Assembly (NCBI GenBank): GCA_031274045.1
Contig: JAISQS010000636.1
Location: forward strand, 1 to 6,565
From: Planctomycetaceae bacterium
Lineage (GTDB): Bacteria; Planctomycetota; Planctomycetia; Pirellulales; Thermoguttaceae
Length of the DNA stretch: 6,565 nucleotides
Direction: 5' to 3'
The notes beneath the pieces were generated by a model. It did no database searches. It was not told the DNA's origin and saw only the letters and a list, made by a program, of their open reading frames with translations. How positions within the stretch are numbered: position 1 is the stretch's first letter; each line of letters starts with the position of its first letter. A program made the translations under genes and the position numbers. Positions 1 through 6,083 of this stretch are shown here, piece after piece.

Positions 1-20
1 GGGAAATTTGTACCAGTTGC

Positions 21-36
21 GAGTCGTTTGTGACTC
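21..36. other. Small hairpin in the leader of the vWA gene
   Basis: A perfect 5-bp inverted repeat (GAGTC ... GACTC) encloses a 6-nt loop. No T-run follows it, so it is not a convincing terminator of an upstream gene. It may be chance, or part of a structured leader together with the stronger inverted repeat just downstream. Confidence 0.2.
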
Positions 37-56
37 AATATCCGTAGCTCAAATCG

Positions 57-78
57 GTAACAAAATCATATTTGTTAC
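57..78. promoter_or_regulatory. 8-bp perfect inverted repeat, possible operator
   Basis: GTAACAAA and TTTGTTAC form a perfect dyad around the 6-nt spacer ATCATA. It lies about 80 bp upstream of the vWA start codon and directly abuts the 36-bp element beginning at 79. The size and symmetry suit the binding site of a dimeric regulator or a short RNA hairpin. I do not recognise it as a known operator, and there is no matching dyad in front of the second copy of the 36-bp element. Confidence 0.35.
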
Positions 79-114
79 GATTGCGAAAGGGAATTTTCAA
101 GTGTAAAAAGTATA
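79..114 (+). repeat. Conserved 36-bp upstream element, copy 1
   Basis: These 36 bases match positions 6045-6080 at 31 of 36 sites with no gaps. The shared core is GAAAGGGAATTTT, followed by GTGT, AAA and GTATA at fixed spacing. In both places the element sits just upstream of a plus-strand gene. Here the GTATA end is followed 4 nt later by an ATG (119-121) that aligns with the rhamnosidase start codon, but that frame stops after four codons (TGA at 131-133), and the vWA reading frame proper begins at 161. It could be a shared promoter or leader, a translational signal, or a dispersed repeat. Confidence 0.6.
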
Positions 115-160
115 TATTATGTTTTTTTATTGATGATTATTTTTGTTTTTTGGGGGGGTT

Positions 161-1978
161 ATGTTAGCTGCGCCTTGGGCTCTTTTAGCACTTATTGGTT
201 TACCGATAATTTTTGGGATATATTTCTTTCGGACGCGGTCTCGTCGTCTTGAGGTTTCAACGCTTTTTCTTTGGGTTGACAAAAGCCAAGCGAAGACGGG
301 CGGTCGTCAAATAAAGCGTGTTCAATTGCCGTTCTTGATATTTATTGAGTTGATAGTTATTTCGCTTCTTGCGATAGCGGCGGCTCGTCCGATGGTTCGG
401 CTTGAGATTGTTGGTCATCCGACGGCGATTATTCTTGACACATCTTTTTCGATGCTTGCGGGGAACGATAACGACACGGCACAAAAACGCGCGATCAATA
501 ATTTGCACGCTATGCTTGACAACGAAATCGGTTTTCCTGTGCAGTTTGTTCTTGCCGGTGCGAAACCGCAAATTATTGCCGAACGAATGAGTAATCCTGC
601 TGAAGCTCGCGCGGCTCTTGACGCTTGGACGTGCAACTCACACACCGCCGACCTCAACGCTGCAATTGCACTCACGGCAAATATATCAACACCCGGAACA
701 AAAATACTCGTCGTAACCGACCATCCGCCAAAAAATAAAATTGAACGTGATAAATTACTTTGGAAATCTTACGGCAAACCGAATGATAATTTTGGAATCA
801 TTCACGCAAGCCGCGTCATTCAAGATGACAAAGATAAATTGCTGCTTGAAATCGCAAATTTCTCCGACAAACCGCAGTTATTAAACATGACAATTATAGA
901 AACGAAAAATGCGAATATCTTGCTTAGAGACAGCCGTCAGTTGCAGCCGGACGAAATTCATCGGTTGCGTACAGTCATAAAAAATAACACTACAATCGAC
1001 ATCCGGCTCGATAAAGATTCGCTTGCAATTGATAACAGTATGACGTTGTTGCCGCCGAGTCAACGTCCGGTTCGCGTTAAAATCGGCTCGTTTCCTGCCG
1101 ACCTAAATAGCAAAATTCAACGTGCAATTGAAGCGTCGGGCATTGCTGAAATCGTGCAAAATAATCCTGAAATTATTTTTGACTCAAATGCTCGTTTGAG
1201 CGAGACGGATAATGCCGCAGCGGATCAAAATCAAAGAAGACCTGTTTGGCTTGTCCATATTTTGACGGAGCCGGATGAGAAAAAAGTTAAGTCATTCGTG
1301 GGTCCGTTTATAATTGATTATGCGAGTCGGGTTGTGAATGGTTTATCGCTTGATGGTGTGGTGTGGAGTTGTAATGAAGGCGTTTCGATTCCGGGCAACG
1401 TCATCATTTCAGCGGGCAATATACCGTTGGTAACTGATGAGCGGAGGCGGAATAATTCAAGAATACTGCATATAAAGTTGAATGACCGCATATCAACTTT
1501 GACATCAAATCCGGCATGGCCTATTCTTGTTTGGAATATTTTGAAATATCGCAGCAGTCAAAAGTCGGGGATTTCTGTGAATAATTTGAAGCTTGGAACT
1601 GAGGCAGAATTTATCTCCGGCGAGGGCGACCGCACGTTGGAAATCACTACTCCGAGAAACGAAAAAAGAACAATCACAATAAACACCGGTTTGAATGTCC
1701 ACTCCAGCACCGCAATAAGAATCCCCGCTGATCAAGTCGGAATCTATAAAGTCAAATCGGATTCGAGCAACTACGAGTTTGCGGTTGCTGCGTTGTCTGC
1801 CGAAGAATCGAATCTCAAATCGTGCAAAACAGAAACGAGCGGTAATTGGTTGGACAATGAAACAATTCGGACGGATTATCGTTCGGTGGTTTGGATCATT
1901 TTGCTTGCCGCGTTAGCTCTGCTAACTCTACACCAGTGGCTAACGGCTGTCGAAAAAACAACTCCAATAAAAGCCTAA
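161..1978 (+). CDS. BatA-type membrane protein with vWA domain
   Basis: This 605-residue protein opens with the aerotolerance-regulator (BatA) N-terminal module: a hydrophobic segment at about residues 3-23, a short basic stretch with the STLFLW signature, and a second membrane helix at 57-76. A von Willebrand factor A domain follows. Its metal-ion (MIDAS) site appears complete: D93-T-S95-F-S97 (DxSxS), T162 and D187 (VVTD). A long, mostly extracytoplasmic region follows, then a C-terminal helix at about 576-594 and a short cytoplasmic tail. Such proteins are often encoded beside MoxR ATPase and DUF58 genes; neither is in this window, although the left edge is close. Function within the envelope is not known from sequence. 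Start choice: ATG 161 gives the usual BatA opening (MLAAPWALL). An in-frame TTG at 143 would add six residues. A seven-G run ends two bases before the ATG and is a poor Shine-Dalgarno. Confidence 0.85.
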   Translation: MLAAPWALLALIGLPIIFGIYFFRTRSRRLEVSTLFLWVDKSQAKTGGRQIKRVQLPFLIFIELIVISLLAIAAARPMVRLEIVGHPTAIILDTSFSMLAGNDNDTAQKRAINNLHAMLDNEIGFPVQFVLAGAKPQIIAERMSNPAEARAALDAWTCNSHTADLNAAIALTANISTPGTKILVVTDHPPKNKIERDKLLWKSYGKPNDNFGIIHASRVIQDDKDKLLLEIANFSDKPQLLNMTIIETKNANILLRDSRQLQPDEIHRLRTVIKNNTTIDIRLDKDSLAIDNSMTLLPPSQRPVRVKIGSFPADLNSKIQRAIEASGIAEIVQNNPEIIFDSNARLSETDNAAADQNQRRPVWLVHILTEPDEKKVKSFVGPFIIDYASRVVNGLSLDGVVWSCNEGVSIPGNVIISAGNIPLVTDERRRNNSRILHIKLNDRISTLTSNPAWPILVWNILKYRSSQKSGISVNNLKLGTEAEFISGEGDRTLEITTPRNEKRTITINTGLNVHSSTAIRIPADQVGIYKVKSDSSNYEFAVAALSAEESNLKSCKTETSGNWLDNETIRTDYRSVVWIILLAALALLTLHQWLTAVEKTTPIKA

Positions 1979-2031
1979 AATCACGTTCACAAACCAATAA
2001 CAACAACCCCCAAAAAACGCATGATCCCGAT

Positions 2032-2051
2032 CACAACAAATTTATGTTGTG
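2032..2051. other. Hairpin in the convergent intergenic spacer
   Basis: CACAACA and TGTTGTG form a 7-bp stem around a 6-nt loop, 54 bp after the vWA stop codon. Two genes converge here, so a bidirectional terminator would be expected. No T-tract directly follows on either strand, so intrinsic termination is doubtful. The base sequence from 1979 to about 2040 is strikingly poor in G and T on the plus strand. Confidence 0.25.
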
Positions 2052-2085
2052 GTAAAAAATCTCTGATTATTTCATTAAAGCTCGC

Positions 2086-2109
2086 AAGGAATTTAATAAG
2101 GAATTTAAT
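2086..2109. repeat. 12-bp tandem duplication
   Basis: AAGGAATTTAAT occurs twice in direct succession with no mismatch. It lies in the non-coding spacer between two convergent genes and has no evident function. Replication slippage is the simple explanation. Confidence 0.7.
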
Positions 2110-2161
2110 ATCGTTCTTTGCGTGATCATTGCGCCCTCTTGCGTTAAAAAATCATCTAATT

Positions 2162-2201
2162 TTATTTTTTCTTGTCGTAAATTATTTTTTCTTGTCGTAA
2201 A
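2162..2201. repeat. 20-bp tandem duplication across the ligase stop codon
   Basis: Two exact 20-bp copies (2162-2181 and 2182-2201) lie head to tail, with 3 further matching bases after them. On the minus strand the upstream copy contains the last codons of the phenylacetate-CoA ligase (ending DKKK) and its TAA stop. The second copy lies wholly after the stop, so the protein is not altered. The unit is rich in poly-T (poly-A on the minus strand), consistent with slippage. Confidence 0.8.
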
Positions 2202-3459
2202 TTACTCTTTGTGCTTTTCCTATATCTTGTCGTGGGAGTTCGCCGGGTTTGAACACGTCTCCTTTTGGCGAGAAACCTAATCGTTCTTTCAGGTGTTTCT
2301 CGATCATGTATCCCGTCACAGATTCTTCCGCCTCAACATTTACACGAATATCACGCACGCCGTCGTTTTCTTCGATTACGATTTGGTATTGCGGCAAGAC
2401 TCCCGGAATTTCCATCAACGCGTCCTCAACTTGTTGCGGGAAAAAATTCACTCCTTTGATGATCAGCATATCGTCAGTCCGTCCCGCGATTTTTGCCAAT
2501 CTTACGTGTGTGCGTCCGCAAGTACATTTTTCACGCGATATAATTTTAGTCAAATCTCCGGTCTTGAATCGAATGACCGGAATTGCTTGTCTTGAAAGTG
2601 AGGTGACGACCAATTCGCCTTGTTCGCCGTCTGGTAGATTTTTGCCTGTTGCCGGATCGATGATTTCGATGTAGTAGTGATCTTCCCAGACGTGAATGCC
2701 GTCGTGCGCCTGACAATCCATCCCCAATGTCCCAACTCCGCCCGTTTCCGTCATGCCGTAAATGTCAAATGCTTCTATGCCAAGTTGAGATTCGATTCGC
2801 CGACGCATCCCTTCGGAAAAACTCTCCGCCCCAAAAATACCATACCGCAACTCCGGCAACTCAATTCCTAACTCCAACATCACCTCAAATATACGAACAG
2901 CATAAGAAACCACACCGCAAAGAATTTTTGTACCGAAATCTTTGGCAAGTTTGACCTGACGCTCAGTATTTCCCGAACCGGTAGGAATAACAAAAAGTCC
3001 GGCAGTTTGCGCTCCGTGATACATGCCAAAGCCGCCGTTAAACAGACCAAATGACGGCGTTATTTGAACAACATCTCCTTCCGTTGCACCAGCCATAAAA
3101 TAACAACGCGCCATGCACTCGCCCCATTGCTCAATATCAGATGACGTGTAAGGCATAACAACCGCCGAACCCGTAGAACCGCTAGACATGTGCATCTCAC
3201 GAATCAAACGACGCTCAACACAACACAAACCAAGAGGATAAGTCTCACGGAAATCGTTCTTGCAAAAAAACGGAAGATGAACAATATCATCCGAATCACA
3301 AAAATCATGAACCCGCAACAAACCCGCCTCCGTATAACGCTTACGAAAAAATCCGTTTTGCGTCCAAGCCCAATGAACCGTCTCACGCAACCGAACATTT
3401 TGATAATGACTTATCTCATCACGAGACATCGTCTCCGCTGTAGAATTGAAAAATCGCAT
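2182..3459 (-). CDS. paaK: Phenylacetate-CoA ligase (AMP-forming)
   Basis: The 425-residue protein has the length and motif order of the PaaK branch of the adenylate-forming superfamily. The phosphate-binding loop is SSGSTG (92-97), the A5-type motif is YGMTETGG (234-241), and GELVVTSLSR leads to RFKTGDLT with Asp302. Hinge and C-terminal motifs are GRTDDMLIIKGVNFFP (327-341) and LPRQDIGKAQRV with the likely catalytic Lys415. A CTCGR motif (312-316) is typical of the family and may bind metal. The family converts phenylacetate (or related aryl acids), ATP and CoA to the acyl-CoA, AMP and pyrophosphate in the cytoplasm. In anaerobes such single genes often work with indolepyruvate ferredoxin oxidoreductase in aromatic amino acid metabolism; that partner is not visible here. 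No ring-hydroxylating paa genes are nearby. The start ATG at 3457-3459 lacks a clear Shine-Dalgarno. Exact substrate is inferred. Confidence 0.9.
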   Translation of the reverse strand: MRFFNSTAETMSRDEISHYQNVRLRETVHWAWTQNGFFRKRYTEAGLLRVHDFCDSDDIVHLPFFCKNDFRETYPLGLCCVERRLIREMHMSSGSTGSAVVMPYTSSDIEQWGECMARCYFMAGATEGDVVQITPSFGLFNGGFGMYHGAQTAGLFVIPTGSGNTERQVKLAKDFGTKILCGVVSYAVRIFEVMLELGIELPELRYGIFGAESFSEGMRRRIESQLGIEAFDIYGMTETGGVGTLGMDCQAHDGIHVWEDHYYIEIIDPATGKNLPDGEQGELVVTSLSRQAIPVIRFKTGDLTKIISREKCTCGRTHVRLAKIAGRTDDMLIIKGVNFFPQQVEDALMEIPGVLPQYQIVIEENDGVRDIRVNVEAEESVTGYMIEKHLKERLGFSPKGDVFKPGELPRQDIGKAQRVIYDKKK

Positions 3460-3563
3460 AGTATACGATCAATTAAATTTCCGAGTACACACGCACTCAA
3501 ATTATTGTTGCCGCCAAACAGCAACCACACACAAACACACAAACAACCCGAACTCTCAACAAG

Positions 3564-3592
3564 ATAACAATTGTAATTATGTTGATTTTCAA
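3564..3592 (-). promoter_or_regulatory. Candidate sigma-70-type promoter for the ligase gene
   Basis: Read on the minus strand, TTGAAA (3592-3587; 5 of 6 to the -35 consensus) is followed after exactly 17 bp by TGTTAT (3569-3564; 4 of 6 to the -10 consensus). Transcription would begin near 3557 and leave a leader of roughly 100 nt before the ATG at 3459. AT-rich spacers yield such matches by chance, so this is only a plausible candidate. Confidence 0.35.
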
Positions 3593-3797
3593 AATATTCC
3601 TTGTAGTCTCGTCAAAAGGGCGATTATTTTAGCTATTGTGTTGTAATTGTCAAATGGTCTCTATTGTGTGTTGTTGGGATGTGTGTTTTGGTGTTGTGTA
3701 TGTTGGCAAAATTCTTTTTCGTGGTATAAAAATTCGTAATATATCAGTGAAATATCCGCTCTTAGTAGCCATTGATAACAAAAAAATATCTACCTTA

Positions 3798-3933
3798 CCT
3801 TTTTTAGCACGCAGACGACGCAGATTTTAAAGATATTCGCAGATAGAAGATTAGCAGACAAAAGTATACCGGCATCTATAACAAAAATCTGCGCAAATCC
3901 CGATAATCTGCGTCATCTGCGTGTCAAAAAAGG
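3798..3933. repeat. Inverted-repeat element of the ACGCAGAT type
   Basis: Two 29-bp arms (3798-3826 and 3905-3933) are inverted copies matching at 26 of 29 positions. They start and end with a CCTTTTTT/AAAAAAGG edge and contain ACGCAGA-(C/T)-GACGCAGATT. The 78-bp interior has a further partial pairing, CGCAGAT (3838-3844) with ATCTGCG (3887-3893). Repeats carrying the ACGCAGATGACGCAGAT theme occur between genes in many unrelated bacteria, from my general knowledge. No target-site duplication is obvious and no transposase is present. It could be a non-autonomous mobile element or a long RNA hairpin. Confidence 0.75.
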
Positions 3934-4085
3934 TTTGGTTTAATACAGAGCGTTGTCAATTTGCGCTGATATATTACAAACATTTTTATCTGGTTTGGAG
4001 TGGATTTTGTTTTCCAAAAAATGCTGAGCGGGTTAATGTTTTGTTTATGAATTTTCTTGTTTGCAATTAACTATTTTTTTATTTT

Positions 4086-5438
4086 ATGATGCGAAGGTTA
4101 TATGTATATTTTTTGAATTGGTTTAGTACGCTTCGACCAATTCATACGATATTTCTTGGTTATATTTTTTATGTTTTTATTATTTTTTTGTTGTTGAGTG
4201 TACCGATTTGTTGGCGTTCGGGTGTTGATGGCGTTTCGTTTATTGACACGTTGTTTATTGCGACGTCGGTTATTAGTACGTCTGCGCTTATGCCGATTCA
4301 GACAACACAGGTTTACAACATGTTGGGTGAGATAATAATTTTATTTGGAGTTCAGATTGGCGGTCTTGGCTATATGACAATTGGTTCTTATGCGATTCTT
4401 GCGTCGAAGGGGCATTTATCGGCGAACAGGATAAATATTGGCAAGGCGATTTTTGCAATGCCTGCGTCGTTTAATCCGGTTCGTTTTCTGCGTCATATTA
4501 TGATTTTTACTGTATCAATTGAGGCGATTGGTGCGTTGTTTCTTTGGCAAGCTTTTACGGAGGCGGATGTTCCGAATCCGTTGTGGGCGGCAATATTTCA
4601 TTCGGTTACGTCGTTTTGTACTGCCGGTTTTAGTATTTTTCCAAATAATCTTGAGGGTTTTGTGTCTAATGTTAAGGTCAATATTATTGTGACGGTTTTG
4701 AATTTGCTTGGTGCGATTGGTTTTATTGTTTTGGATGATATTTATCGTACGATAAGCAGCGGCAAGTTGAAAACGACATTGACGACTCGGATTATTTTGG
4801 TGTCAACATTTTCGGCGATTGTGATTGGTACGTTTTTGGTTTTTTTTGATGATCATGTTGCGGAGCTTCCGATTAAGGAGCGATTTCTTGTATCGTTTTT
4901 TCAAACTGTTTCGGCGTTGACGACATCTGGTTTTTCAACTTATCCTGTATCAAAGATATCGGCGGCGACAGTGATGATAATTATGATTTTGATGATACTT
5001 GGAGCGTCTCCGAGTGGTACTGGGGGCGGGTTGAAGAGTACGACGTGGTCTGCGGCGATTGCGACTATTATAAGTTTTATGCGTGGGCGTGATGAGATTA
5101 CTTTTTTCGGATCAAAGGTACCGCATGGGCGGGTTACGGCTGCGTTTGCTGCGTTTGCGCTTTATTTGATTACGTTTTCGATTGGTGCGTATTTTTTGTT
5201 GTTATTTGAGGATCACAAGTTTGAGGATATTGTGTTTGAGGTTGCGTCGGCGTTGAGTACGGTGGGGTTGAGCAGGGGGATTACGCCGGAGTTGGGTACG
5301 GTTGGCAAATTGATCATCATTACAATTATGTTTATTGGACGTTTTGGAGTCGTTTCGTTAGCGTTGGTTGCAGTGGCATTCTACAAAGAAAAATTTGACA
5401 ACATAGAACAAGAAAAAAACGACGACATCGTTCTGTAG
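4086..5438 (+). CDS. TrkH/KtrB-family cation (potassium) transporter subunit
   Basis: A 450-residue integral membrane protein with the four M1-pore-M2 repeats of the TrkH/KtrB/HKT superfamily, close to KtrB length. Pore loops: FIATSVISTSAL (57-68), FHSVTSFCTAGFS (171-183), FQTVSALTTSGFS (272-284) and FEVASALSTVGLS (384-396). The gating loop in the third M2 segment is GASPSGTGGGLKSTT (306-320), and GRFG (418-421) lies in the last helix. Filter glycines are present in loops 2-4 (G181, G282, G394), but loop 1 has Ala67 where Gly is usual, which may alter K+ selectivity. These proteins normally pair with a cytoplasmic RCK regulator (TrkA/KtrA); none is encoded in this window. Translation starts at ATG-ATG (4086/4089) with an AT-rich leader and no visible Shine-Dalgarno. 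The coding strand is strongly rich in G and T. The stop is TAG. Confidence 0.93.
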   Translation: MMRRLYVYFLNWFSTLRPIHTIFLGYIFYVFIIFLLLSVPICWRSGVDGVSFIDTLFIATSVISTSALMPIQTTQVYNMLGEIIILFGVQIGGLGYMTIGSYAILASKGHLSANRINIGKAIFAMPASFNPVRFLRHIMIFTVSIEAIGALFLWQAFTEADVPNPLWAAIFHSVTSFCTAGFSIFPNNLEGFVSNVKVNIIVTVLNLLGAIGFIVLDDIYRTISSGKLKTTLTTRIILVSTFSAIVIGTFLVFFDDHVAELPIKERFLVSFFQTVSALTTSGFSTYPVSKISAATVMIIMILMILGASPSGTGGGLKSTTWSAAIATIISFMRGRDEITFFGSKVPHGRVTAAFAAFALYLITFSIGAYFLLLFEDHKFEDIVFEVASALSTVGLSRGITPELGTVGKLIIITIMFIGRFGVVSLALVAVAFYKEKFDNIEQEKNDDIVL

Positions 5439-5487
5439 AATATTTTTTCTGATTATTTCGGATTTTGTGGGGGATTATATTTGAAAG

Positions 5488-5502
5488 TAAACCTCCGGTT
5501 TA
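5488..5502 (+). terminator. Short hairpin downstream of the channel gene, doubtful terminator
   Basis: TAAACC and GGTTTA form a perfect 6-bp stem with a 3-nt loop, 50 bp after the stop codon. The following bases (TCCGCCCC) are not a T-tract, so intrinsic termination is unlikely from this stem alone. The long inverted repeat just downstream would make a far stronger structure. Confidence 0.2.
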
Positions 5503-5570
5503 TCCGCCCCTGAAAGTGTCAAATATCATAGCGTAGGACAACGCCCTCGTTATCGCCGCGAAGCGGCGGC

Positions 5571-5605
5571 GGACTGGAACGCGGGCGTCCCGCCCGCCTC
5601 TGTGC
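5571..5605 (+). repeat. Perfect 35-bp inverted repeat, left copy
   Basis: Starts GGACTGGAACGCGGGCGTCC and ends GCCTCTGTGC. It is the exact reverse complement of 5915-5949. It is the best-conserved core of the surrounding long inverted repeat and contains the GCGGGCG/CGCCCGC palindrome. Confidence 0.95.
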
Positions 5606-5914
5606 GTAATAGAACCAAAAAAGTTTGAACTGAACGCCAAGACGTGTTGGTGATCGTAAGGTGGGCAACCGACTGCCAGGCGGTTGTGTTTTCGGCGAGC
5701 GGAGCAAGCCGAAAACAGTGGGGGCGGAACACGCATTGATATACCAAATTGCCCAAAACGTAGGGCGGATTAGTTTTGCCGATGCATGTTGGCGATCCAG
5801 TTGTCGGCGAGCGATAATGATTCACTGGCGGCGTAACCGCCCGGCGGTCGGTTACCCACCTTACGTTTGCCGACACGTTTTGGCGTTCCTTCCAAACTTA
5901 TTTGGTTTCCTAAT

Positions 5915-5949
5915 GCACAGAGGCGGGCGGGACGCCCGCGTTCCAGTCC
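5915..5949 (-). repeat. Perfect 35-bp inverted repeat, right copy
   Basis: Exact reverse complement of 5571-5605 (starts GCACAGAGGCGGGCGGGACG, ends TTCCAGTCC). The complete identity contrasts with the diverged flanking parts of both arms. This suggests either recent gene conversion between arms or constraint on this core. Confidence 0.95.
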
Positions 5950-6044
5950 GATTGCCGCTTCGAGGCGAACTTATGTGGTATAACGAGGCGAGTACGCCGA
6001 CAGCGGGATCGCCAAAACGCACCGGTGATTGTATTTGTATTTAT

Positions 6045-6080
6045 GATTGTGAAAGGGAATTTTTACGTGTGAAAGGTATA
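6045..6080 (+). repeat. Conserved 36-bp upstream element, copy 2
   Basis: Matches positions 79-114 at 31 of 36 sites without gaps and ends 3 nt before the rhamnosidase start codon. Its 3' part (GTGTGAAAGGTATA) contains the ribosome binding site, so the element would be part of the mRNA leader, or would overlap it. Both copies also share a reading phase ending I-x-K-G-N-F-x-V-stop (TAA at 104-106, TGA at 6070-6072). That could be a short leader peptide or coincidence. Confidence 0.6.
6071..6076 (+). promoter_or_regulatory. Ribosome binding site of the rhamnosidase-like gene
   Basis: GAAAGG ends 7 nt before ATG 6084, a normal Shine-Dalgarno distance. It is the clearest ribosome binding site in the window and supports the chosen start. 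The aligned bases in copy 1 of the 36-bp element are AAAAAG, a weaker match. Confidence 0.6.
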
Positions 6081-6083
6081 AAC

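Larger units (their letters stand above)
3460..4085. other. Divergent gene-free spacer, 626 bp
   Basis: I find no credible gene here; the short open frames have no start context or recognisable protein character. The spacer separates two divergently transcribed genes. Its left part (about 3480-3560) is CA-rich on the plus strand, including runs of ACAC/CAAA. From about 3600 onward it is GT-rich (for example 3660-3715). The composition flip falls between the candidate minus-strand promoter and the plus-strand gene. The inverted-repeat element at 3798-3933 is the main structured feature. I could not place a convincing promoter for the channel gene at 4086. Confidence 0.6.
5541..5990. repeat. 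Long imperfect inverted repeat (MITE-like or giant hairpin), about 450 bp
   Basis: The left arm (5541-5685) and right arm (5834-5990) are inverted copies over about 145 bp. A 35-bp block is perfect; the rest shows scattered substitutions, with a 12-bp length difference near the outer end (5968-5979). The centre (5686-5833) is unpaired between arms but contains its own 9-bp-stem hairpin GTTTTCGGC/GCCGAAAAC (5688-5716). Each arm carries smaller palindromes, such as CGCCGC-GAA-GCGGCG (5554-5568) and GCGGGCG-TCC-CGCCCGC (5581-5597). The element is much more GC-rich than its flanks, suggesting foreign origin or structural selection. No transposase or credible gene is encoded; open frames inside are by-products of the symmetry. 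Transcribed from the channel gene, it would fold into a very stable stem and may act as a terminator or insulator. Confidence 0.85.

Noticed and set aside
2..106. Open frame from the left edge ending with TAA at 104-106 (34 codons), possible end of an upstream gene
   Set aside because: Too short, with no recognisable protein pattern; an open frame of this size is quite possible by chance. I kept only its shared ending with copy 2 as a finding.
119..160. TGA recoding: reading TGA at 131-136 as Trp would extend the vWA protein upstream to ATG 119
   Set aside because: All other genes use TGG for Trp and show no in-frame TGA, and the protein starting at 161 already has the normal BatA N-terminus.
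143..160. TTG at 143 as the start of the vWA protein
   Set aside because: It adds only MFFGGV before the family-typical MLAAPW start, is a rare start codon, and has no ribosome binding site; it cannot be fully excluded.
3190..3567. Plus-strand open frame of 125 codons overlapping the ligase gene
   Set aside because: It is antisense to conserved coding sequence of the ligase, and its low-complexity Thr/Ile/Arg/Asn composition reflects the AC-rich strand.
3636..3830. Plus-strand 64-codon open frame in the divergent spacer
   Set aside because: No ribosome binding site, low-complexity GT-rich sequence, and it runs into the inverted-repeat element.
3808..3927. CRISPR-like array suggested by repeated CGCAGA units
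   Set aside because: The units are inverted and irregularly spaced, with no constant direct repeat or uniform spacers, and no cas genes are present.
5500..5876. Three minus-strand open frames (62-108 codons) within the region of the long inverted repeat
   Set aside because: They arise from the GC-rich repeat, overlap one another in different phases, and show no domain-like pattern.
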